A DNA stretch of 10,906 nt from DYJE01 sp964637565 (GTDB taxonomy: Bacteria > Desulfobacterota > Desulfobacteria > Desulfobacterales > Desulfolunaceae), in assembly GCA_964637565.1 (NCBI GenBank), contig CAZWTY010000112.1:1-10906 (forward strand). Direction: 5' to 3'. The notes under the pieces are model-generated. The model did not search any database. It was not told where the DNA came from and saw only the letters and a list, made by a program, of their open reading frames with translations. Positions within the stretch are counted from its first letter, which is position 1. Every line of letters begins with the position of its first letter. Of the stretch, positions 5,398 through 10,906 are shown piece after piece. Made by a program: the position numbers and the translations under genes.

Positions 5398-6612
5398 CTA
5401 CTTGTTCCAGGCCTTGTTCGCCGCGCTCATAATCCGCAGGCGCAGGGCGTTCAGGCGGATGAAACCTTCGGCGTCCTTCTGGCGGTAGGCGTTCTTGTCG
5501 TCTTCGAAGGAGGCGATGGCCGGGTTGTACAGGGACCGTTCGGAACGGCGTCCCAGGACATAGGCGTTGCCTTTGTAAAGTTTCAGGCGGACGTCGCCGC
5601 AGACGTTGGCCTGGGTTTCGTCGATCATGTTCTGCATCAGGCGCATTTCCGGGCTGAACCAGAACCCGTAGTAGATCAGTTCGGCGTAACGGGGAATCAG
5701 GCTGTCCCGGAGGTGGGCCACCTCGCGGTCCAGGGTGATGGATTCCATGGCCATGTGGGCCAGCCGAAGAATCGTGCCGCCCGGGGTCTCGTACACGCCC
5801 CGGGACTTCATGCCCACGAAACGGTTTTCCACCATGTCGATGCGGCCGATGCCGTGTTTGCCGCCCAGAACGTTCAGCTCCTTGAAAAGGGCCGCCGGAC
5901 TCATTTTTTTTCCATTTACCGCCACGGGGTTGCCCTGCTCGAAGCTGATCTCGATTTCCTCGGCCACATCCGGGGCGTTTTCCGGTTTCACGCTCAGGGT
6001 GTACATGTCGTCGGTGGCAGGGGCCCAGGGGTCTTCCAGGATGCCACCCTCGTAGCTGATGTGCAGCATGTTCCGGTCTGTGCTGTAGGGTTTGGCCGGA
6101 GTCTGGGGGACGGGAATCCCGTGTTTTTCCGCAAAGGCCATCAGGGCCGTGCGGGAGGTCAGGTCCCATTCACGCCAGGGCGCGATGATCTTGATTTCCG
6201 GGTCGATGGAAAAGTAACTGAGTTCGAATCGGACCTGGTCGTTGCCTTTGCCGGTGGCCCCGTGGCTCACCGCGTCGGCTCCTTCGATTTTCGCGATTTC
6301 CATCTGGCGTTTGGCGATAAGGGGTCGGGCGATGGAAGTGCCCAGAAGGTACTGGCCCTCGTAGATGGCGTTGGCCCGGAAAGCCGGGAACACGAAGTCG
6401 CGGACGAACTCTTCACGAAGATCGTCGATGTAGGCTTTCACCGCACCCGTGTTTTTCGCCTTGGCTTCCAGCCCGTCCAGTTCCTCTTCCTGGCCCAGGT
6501 CGGCCGAAAACGTGACCACCTCACACTGGTAGGTTTCGATCAGCCATTTCAGGATCACCGAGGTATCCAGGCCCCCGGAATAGGCGAGAACGACTTTTTT
6601 TATATCTGACAT
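5398..6612 (-). CDS. argG: Argininosuccinate synthase
   Basis: This 404-residue protein has the full length of the cytoplasmic enzyme that joins citrulline and aspartate using ATP to give argininosuccinate, AMP and pyrophosphate. The ATP PP-loop AYSGGLDTS is at 10-18. The nucleotide- and citrulline-contact block GATGKGNDQVRFE is at 118-130, followed by IAPWREWD at 143-150. MLHISYEGGILEDP, also typical of the family, is further on. AAAGGAG lies a few bases before the ATG. Upstream is a 93-base gap to argF containing a heptamer repeat array. Downstream lies the repeat-framed interval before argH, so the argG-argH pair, usually adjacent, is split here. Confidence 0.98.
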   Translation of the reverse strand: MSDIKKVVLAYSGGLDTSVILKWLIETYQCEVVTFSADLGQEEELDGLEAKAKNTGAVKAYIDDLREEFVRDFVFPAFRANAIYEGQYLLGTSIARPLIAKRQMEIAKIEGADAVSHGATGKGNDQVRFELSYFSIDPEIKIIAPWREWDLTSRTALMAFAEKHGIPVPQTPAKPYSTDRNMLHISYEGGILEDPWAPATDDMYTLSVKPENAPDVAEEIEISFEQGNPVAVNGKKMSPAALFKELNVLGGKHGIGRIDMVENRFVGMKSRGVYETPGGTILRLAHMAMESITLDREVAHLRDSLIPRYAELIYYGFWFSPEMRLMQNMIDETQANVCGDVRLKLYKGNAYVLGRRSERSLYNPAIASFEDDKNAYRQKDAEGFIRLNALRLRIMSAANKAWNK

Positions 6613-6655
6613 GAGGACTCCTTTTTTTGTTCATCACATATTAAGAACGTCCCCA

Positions 6656-6690
6656 TTCGATGTTCGATGTTGGACGTTCGATGTTCGATG
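6656..6690. repeat. Tandem heptamer array, five units of TTCGATG
   Basis: There are five contiguous 7-bp units: TTCGATG at 6656, 6663, 6677 and 6684, with a degenerate central unit TTGGACG at 6670. The array fills part of the argF-argG gap without interrupting either gene. I recall TTCGATG-type heptamer strings in intergenic DNA of several deltaproteobacterial genomes. Their role is unknown. The unit contains TCGA, so the array is rich in overlapping short palindromes. Confidence 0.9.
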
Positions 6691-6705
6691 TTCATTTTTC
6701 CTTAT

Positions 6706-7623
6706 TCATTTTTTTAAGATCAACGCTTCCAATATCGCCTTATGCATATGCAGCTTGTTCTCCGCCTGATCCCAGATGATCGAATGCGGTCCTTCCATCA
6801 CGTCTTCTGTGATCTCCTCGCCCCGGTGGGCGGGCAGGCAGTGCATCACGCTCACGTCGGGTTTCGCGTGCTTCAGAAGGGCCGCATCCACCTGATAGTT
6901 GCGGAAAGGCGCCAGACGCTCGTCGGCCTCGCTTTCCTGGCCCATGCTGGCCCACACGTCGGTGTACACGATATCCGCACCCTTCACGGCCTCCACAGGA
7001 TCGGTCATCACCCGGATCTCGCCTTTGTTTTTCGCCAGTGCTTTTTCAAGAATCTCCGGATCGGGCTTGTAGCCGTCCGGGCAGGCCAGGGTCAGTTTGA
7101 AACCCAGGATGGCCGCCGCGTTGATCCAGGAATGGGCCACGTTGTTGCCGTCGCCGATCCAGGCCACATGGATGTTTTCACAGCCGCCTTTCACCTCCAC
7201 CACCGTGAGAAGATCGGACATGATCTGGCAGGGATGGTAGGAATCGGACAGGGCGTTGATCACGGGAATGCTGCATTCGTTTGCGTATTCCTCGATCAGA
7301 GCCTGGGAAAAAGTCCGCACCACCAGACAGTCGATGTAACGGGAAAGAACGCGGGCCGTGTCTTTCACCGGCTCGTTCCGGGAAATCTGGGTGTGGGCCG
7401 CGGCCATGAAGATCGGGGTCCCTCCCAGCTGGATGGTGGCCGCCTCGAAGGAAATCCTGGTCCGGGTGGACGGCTTGTCGAAAATCAGCCCCACGGACTT
7501 CCCGGCCAGCACCTTGTCGAAGATACCCCGTTTTTGACGTTCCTTTAGTTCAAGCGCCCGGGCGAACAGGCGTTTGAAGTCCTCTTCCGTAAAATCGTTT
7601 AAGGTGAGCAGATCTTTTTTCAC
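6706..7623 (-). CDS. argF: Ornithine carbamoyltransferase
   Basis: This 305-residue protein is of normal length. It transfers the carbamoyl group from carbamoyl phosphate to ornithine, giving citrulline. The carbamoyl phosphate site STRTR is at 52-56, HPCQ at 130-133, the ornithine-side DVWASMGQE at 222-230, and the HCLPAHRGEE block with the conserved catalytic cysteine at 261-270. The SMG motif fits ornithine rather than acetylornithine as substrate. The start is GTG at 7623, six bases after AAGGAG. The ATG two bases earlier is followed at once by TGA and cannot encode the protein. It begins 14 bases after argD and is followed by a 93-base gap before argG. Confidence 0.98.
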   Translation of the reverse strand: MKKDLLTLNDFTEEDFKRLFARALELKERQKRGIFDKVLAGKSVGLIFDKPSTRTRISFEAATIQLGGTPIFMAAAHTQISRNEPVKDTARVLSRYIDCLVVRTFSQALIEEYANECSIPVINALSDSYHPCQIMSDLLTVVEVKGGCENIHVAWIGDGNNVAHSWINAAAILGFKLTLACPDGYKPDPEILEKALAKNKGEIRVMTDPVEAVKGADIVYTDVWASMGQESEADERLAPFRNYQVDAALLKHAKPDVSVMHCLPAHRGEEITEDVMEGPHSIIWDQAENKLHMHKAILEALILKK

Positions 7624-7637
7624 ATGGTTCTCCTTGA

Positions 7638-8828
7638 TTATTCAAAAGTCCCCAGAACCGAATCGAGACATTCGGCCAGGGCGTCGATTTCTTCTTTTTT
7701 AATGGTGAGGGGCGGAATGAACCGCAGGATGTTGCCCTGGACACAATTGATGAGAAAGCCCCGTTCCTGACAAGCCTTGACCACCGGCGGCCCGTCCACG
7801 GTGAGCTTCATGCCCAGCAGAAGGCCCCGTCCCCGCACGTCGGTGACGATGGCATGCTTGGCTTTCAGTGCTTCGAGCTTTGTCACGAAATAAGCGCCTT
7901 TTTCACGGCAGCCGTCCACCAGCTTTTCCCGGTCCATGGTTTGGACCACTTCCAGGGCCGCGGCGCTGACAAGGGGCGTGCCGCCGAAGGTGGAGGCATG
8001 GCTTCCCGGCGTAAAGGCGCTCATGATCTCGTCTTTGGCCAGCATGGCCCCGATGGGGAGCCCGTTGCCCAGGGCTTTGGCCAGACTCATGATGTCCGGG
8101 GGCACGTTCTCGTGCTCGTAGGCGAAAAGGGTGCCGGTACGTCCCATGCCGGTCTGGATCTCGTCGAAAATCAGAAGGGCCCCGTGCTGGTCGCACAGGT
8201 CCCGGACCTTTTGAAGATACCCGGGATCTGGGCAGTAGATCCCCCCTTCACCCTGGACCGGTTCCAGCATCACGGCGCAGATCCGGTCGCTCATCTTGGC
8301 CGAAAGGGCCTCGATGTCGTTGTACGGCACCCAGTCGAACCCGGGCAGGATGGGGGCGAAACCTTCCTTGATCTTGTCCTGGCCTGTGGCCGTAAGGGTC
8401 GCCATGGTCCGGCCGTGAAAGCTCATGGCCATGCTGAGAATGGTGTCCCGTTTCGTGTCGCCTTTCACATAATGGTATTTCCGTGCCAGCTTGATGGCCG
8501 CCTCGTTGGCCTCGGCCCCGCTGTTGCAGAAGAAGACCTTATCCGCGAAGCTGTGGCTGACCAACCACTCTGCCAGATCAGCCTGGGGCTCTGTATAGTA
8601 AAGATTGGACACATGGACCAGCTTCATGGCCTGTTCGGCAAGGGCTCTGGCCACACCGGGATGGGCATGGCCCAGGTTGCACACGGCGATGCCGGACACA
8701 AAATCCGTGTAGGATGTTCCGTTGCTGTCCCAGAGGGTCGAACCCTCTCCCCGCACAAAGGCCACATTGTAACGGCCGTAGGTGTGGGCGATATAATGAT
8801 CCGCTTTTTCCTGGATGTTTTCTTTCAT
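7638..8828 (-). CDS. argD: Acetylornithine aminotransferase
   Basis: This 396-residue PLP enzyme of the class III aminotransferase family converts N-acetylglutamate semialdehyde plus glutamate to N-acetylornithine. The family member often also serves in lysine synthesis as succinyl-diaminopimelate aminotransferase. Visible features are NSGAEANEAA at 102-111, SFHGRT at 136-141, FDEIQTGMGRTG at 221-232 with the cofactor-binding Asp222, SLAKALGNGLPIGA at 248-261 with the PLP lysine K251, and HASTFGG at 277-283. The start codon overlaps the argB stop as ATGA, implying coupled translation. Because argC is not next to it, the preceding reductase must be encoded elsewhere. Confidence 0.97.
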   Translation of the reverse strand: MKENIQEKADHYIAHTYGRYNVAFVRGEGSTLWDSNGTSYTDFVSGIAVCNLGHAHPGVARALAEQAMKLVHVSNLYYTEPQADLAEWLVSHSFADKVFFCNSGAEANEAAIKLARKYHYVKGDTKRDTILSMAMSFHGRTMATLTATGQDKIKEGFAPILPGFDWVPYNDIEALSAKMSDRICAVMLEPVQGEGGIYCPDPGYLQKVRDLCDQHGALLIFDEIQTGMGRTGTLFAYEHENVPPDIMSLAKALGNGLPIGAMLAKDEIMSAFTPGSHASTFGGTPLVSAAALEVVQTMDREKLVDGCREKGAYFVTKLEALKAKHAIVTDVRGRGLLLGMKLTVDGPPVVKACQERGFLINCVQGNILRFIPPLTIKKEEIDALAECLDSVLGTFE

Positions 8829-9700
8829 AGCATGACTTCCGTTCCGATTCCCTCGTTGGTGAAAAGTTCGAGCAACAGGGAATGACGTCGTTTTCCGTTG
8901 ATGATATGGACTTTCTGCACCGCTTCACTCACCGCGTCCAGGGCGCATTCGACCTTGGGAATCATTCCGCCCTGGATCGACCCCTCGGCGATCATGGCCC
9001 TGGCCCTGGCCGAATCGATGGAGGAGATCAGTTTCTTGTCCGCATCGAGCACCCCGTCCACATCGGTGATTAAAATCAGACGCTCGGCTTTAAGGGCCTT
9101 GGCCACTTCGGCCGCCACCAGATCGGCGTTGATGTTGTAGGTTTCACCCGCATCCCCCACGCCCACGGGCGCAATGATGGGAATGAACCCCTGGTCGGCC
9201 AGGGACCGGATCAGATCGTGGTTGATCTGCGTCACTTCCCCCACATGGCCGGGGTCGATGATCTCGGGAGGACTGTTCTTGTCCTCCTGGTGATAGATGG
9301 TCATCTTCTTTGCCGTGATCAGGCCCGCGTCCTTGCCGGTGAGTCCCACAGCCTTGCCGCCCTGGCGGTTGATCTGGGCCACGATGGATTTATTCACCTT
9401 GCCGCCCAGGACCATTTCCACCACGTCCATGGTTTCCTCGTCGGTCATCCTCATGCCCCGGACGAACCGGGACGCGATCCCCATCTTTTCCAGAACCTTG
9501 TTGATCTGGGGGCCTCCGCCGTGGACCACCACCGGGTTCACCCCGATAAATTTCAACAGGGTGATGTCCCTGGCGAAATCCTCTTTCAGCTGTTCGTCCA
9601 CCATGGCGTGCCCGCCGTACTTCACCACCAGGGTCTTGGTGGCGAAACGCCTTATATAAGGTAACGATTCAATCAGAATATCGGCAACATTCGCGTCCAT
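8825..9700 (-). CDS. argB: Acetylglutamate kinase, probably arginine-sensitive type
   Basis: This 291-residue enzyme phosphorylates N-acetylglutamate with ATP, the committed step of the acetylated route to ornithine. Amino-acid-kinase motifs seen are KYGGHAM with K27, HGGGPQI at 60-66, FVRGMRMTDEET at 79-90, and GLTGKDAGL at 119-127. The N-terminus carries the extra helix (LIESLPYIRRF, 9-19) known from hexameric, arginine-inhibited kinases. The C-terminus has HSLLLELFTNEGIGTEV, matching the arginine-site region of those enzymes. I infer feedback inhibition by arginine. A GAGGA site lies eight bases before the ATG. The gene begins 11 bases after hslU and overlaps argD by four bases. Confidence 0.97.
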   Translation of the reverse strand: MDANVADILIESLPYIRRFATKTLVVKYGGHAMVDEQLKEDFARDITLLKFIGVNPVVVHGGGPQINKVLEKMGIASRFVRGMRMTDEETMDVVEMVLGGKVNKSIVAQINRQGGKAVGLTGKDAGLITAKKMTIYHQEDKNSPPEIIDPGHVGEVTQINHDLIRSLADQGFIPIIAPVGVGDAGETYNINADLVAAEVAKALKAERLILITDVDGVLDADKKLISSIDSARARAMIAEGSIQGGMIPKVECALDAVSEAVQKVHIINGKRRHSLLLELFTNEGIGTEVML

Positions 9701-9711
9701 GTCTTTATCCT

Positions 9712-10906
9712 CTATAAAATATACCGGCTCAGATCCTCGTCAGCCACCACGTCTTTCAGCCTTTCCTTAACAAATCCGCTGTCGATGGTCACGTTTTTTT
9801 CCTCTATATCCGGCGCGTTGAACAGGATGTCCTCGAGGAGGTATTCCATCAGGGTGTGAAGCCTCCTGGCCCCGATGTTTTCCGTCCTTGAGTTCACCTC
9901 TTCGGCGATGCGGGCGATCTCGTCCACGGCGCTGTCGTCAAAGGACAGGTTCACACCCTCGGTCCGCAGGAGGGCGATGTACTGGAGCAGCAGGGCGTTC
10001 TGGGGCTCGGTGAGAATCCGGACGAACTCCTTTTGTCCCAGGCTGTCCAGTTCCACCCGGATGGGAAAACGGCCCTGGAGTTCGGGAATCAGGTCCGAGG
10101 GTTTGCTGGTGTGAAAGGCTCCGGAGGCGATGAACAGGATATGGTCCGTTTCCACCATGCCGTACTTGGTGGGCACCGTGCTTCCTTCCACAATGGGCAG
10201 AAGGTCCCTCTGGACCCCTTCCCGTGACACTTCGGGCCCGGTTCCCGCATGGGTTCCCGCGACCTTGTCGATCTCGTCGATAAAGATGATGCCTGACTGT
10301 TCCACCATCTCGATGGCCTTGTCCACCACCTTGTCCATGTCCACCAGGTTTTCGGCTTCCTGTTCGGAGAGGATGTCCAGGGCCTCGGCCACGGTGACTT
10401 TCCGCCGCTTGGTGTTTTTGGGCATCAGGTTGCTCATCATGTCCCGGATGTTCATGCCGATGTCTTCCATGCCCATGGTGGAAAAAATCTCGATCATCGG
10501 CCCCTGCTGGTCCGTCACGTCGATATCCACCATGCGGTCGTCCAGCTTGCCTTCCTGGAGCATCTTCCTCAGCTTTTCCCGGGTCTTGTCCGTGGCGTGG
10601 GTGTCGGGGGCCGGTTCGGGCTGCGGGTCTTCCACGGCCTGGATATCCACTTCCTCCATGCCGCCCTCCTCCCCTTCCACAAAGGGTTTCACCGGTTTGA
10701 CAGGCGTCTTGGGCAGCAGCAGGTCCAGCACCTTTTCTTCGGCGATCTTTTCCGCCTTGTCCATCACCTCGTCTTCGGCCTGGTCCCTCATCCGGTTCAC
10801 GGTGAGGTCCACCAGGTCACGGACCATGGATTCCACGTCACGGCCCACGTAGCCGATTTCCGTGAACTTGGAGGCCTCGACCTTGAAGAAGGGACTGTCG
10901 GTGAGG
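9712..10906 (-). CDS. hslU: ATP-dependent protease ATPase subunit HslU, 5' end outside the window
   Basis: The C-terminal 397 residues are visible and the frame is open to the right edge. Only about the first 60 residues, including the Walker A loop, are missing. HslU is the AAA+ hexamer that unfolds substrates and feeds them to the HslV peptidase. Visible are the pore loop GYVG (18-21 of the visible part), Walker B IIFIDEID (206-213), sensor-1 region ILFIASGAFH, arginine-finger region ELQGRFP, sensor 2 GARRLHT (345-351), and the C-terminal DLSRYIL tail that docks into HslV. The intermediate domain (visible 67-101) carries a Pro/Glu/Asp-rich stretch that seems longer than in E. coli HslU. hslV is probably just upstream, outside the window. 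The GTG at 10848 is the pore-loop valine, not a start. Confidence 0.97.
   Translation of the reverse strand, partial: LTDSPFFKVEASKFTEIGYVGRDVESMVRDLVDLTVNRMRDQAEDEVMDKAEKIAEEKVLDLLLPKTPVKPVKPFVEGEEGGMEEVDIQAVEDPQPEPAPDTHATDKTREKLRKMLQEGKLDDRMVDIDVTDQQGPMIEIFSTMGMEDIGMNIRDMMSNLMPKNTKRRKVTVAEALDILSEQEAENLVDMDKVVDKAIEMVEQSGIIFIDEIDKVAGTHAGTGPEVSREGVQRDLLPIVEGSTVPTKYGMVETDHILFIASGAFHTSKPSDLIPELQGRFPIRVELDSLGQKEFVRILTEPQNALLLQYIALLRTEGVNLSFDDSAVDEIARIAEEVNSRTENIGARRLHTLMEYLLEDILFNAPDIEEKNVTIDSGFVKERLKDVVADEDLSRYIL

Noticed and set aside
4940..6169. A 409-codon minus-strand frame ending with the small gene
   Set aside because: Its first two thirds overlap argG out of frame with Arg/Pro/Gly-rich shadow sequence, and it then runs through the repeats. 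Only the last 76 codons have a ribosome site and protein-like composition.
5290..6609. Long plus-strand open frame of 439 codons opposite argG
   Set aside because: Antisense shadow of argG caused by GC-rich third codon positions; His/Gly-rich translation with no recognisable domain. Similar plus-strand frames opposite argH (3314-4336), argF (6742-7548) and argD (7854-8885) were rejected for the same reason.
6656..6690. Heptamer array as a CRISPR-like repeat
   Set aside because: Units are 7 bp and contiguous with no spacers.

Overview
This window looks like chromosome from a Desulfobacterota (former Deltaproteobacteria) bacterium, possibly a Desulfobacterales-type organism. That is inference. 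It rests on the gene order hslU-argB-argD-argF-argG-argH-lipoprotein, which I associate with that group, on the GC-rich core genes, and on the style of intergenic repeats. No rRNA or species marker is present.

Layout, left to right. (1) Positions 1-647 hold the 3' end of a plus-strand gene of lower GC than the rest. It is the only plus-strand gene and looks accessory; a helicase C-terminal region is a weak guess. (2) Positions 853-1099 hold a minus-strand tRNA unit: a promoter, tRNA-Gly(GCC), a 9-nt T spacer, tRNA-Cys(GCA) and a strong terminator. (3) Everything from 1131 to the right edge reads on the minus strand as one long gene train. In transcription order it is hslU (5' end outside the window), argB, argD, argF, argG, a 76-aa small gene, argH, an LptM-like lipoprotein with a fibronectin type III domain, folK, a small membrane-anchored Cys-rich protein, and a transaldolase followed by a rho-independent terminator. 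Several junctions are ATGA overlaps or gaps of a few bases.

Working together: ArgB phosphorylates N-acetylglutamate and ArgD transaminates the semialdehyde. After deacetylation, ArgF carbamoylates ornithine, ArgG condenses citrulline with aspartate, and ArgH releases arginine. argC, argJ and argA are not in the window. HslU is the unfoldase of the HslUV protease, FolK makes a folate precursor, and the transaldolase belongs to the non-oxidative pentose phosphate pathway. These share the train with the arg genes but not an obvious pathway.

The most unusual part is the 665-bp argG-argH interval (4733-5397). It carries an AT-rich gene for a 76-aa protein, framed on both sides by three families of palindromic repeat in nested order A-B-C-gene-C-B-A. 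The A and B copies are inverted relative to each other. The two B hairpins differ by a compensated base pair. This looks like a cassette inserted into an otherwise tight biosynthetic operon. A second repeat, a five-unit heptamer array, lies between argF and argG.
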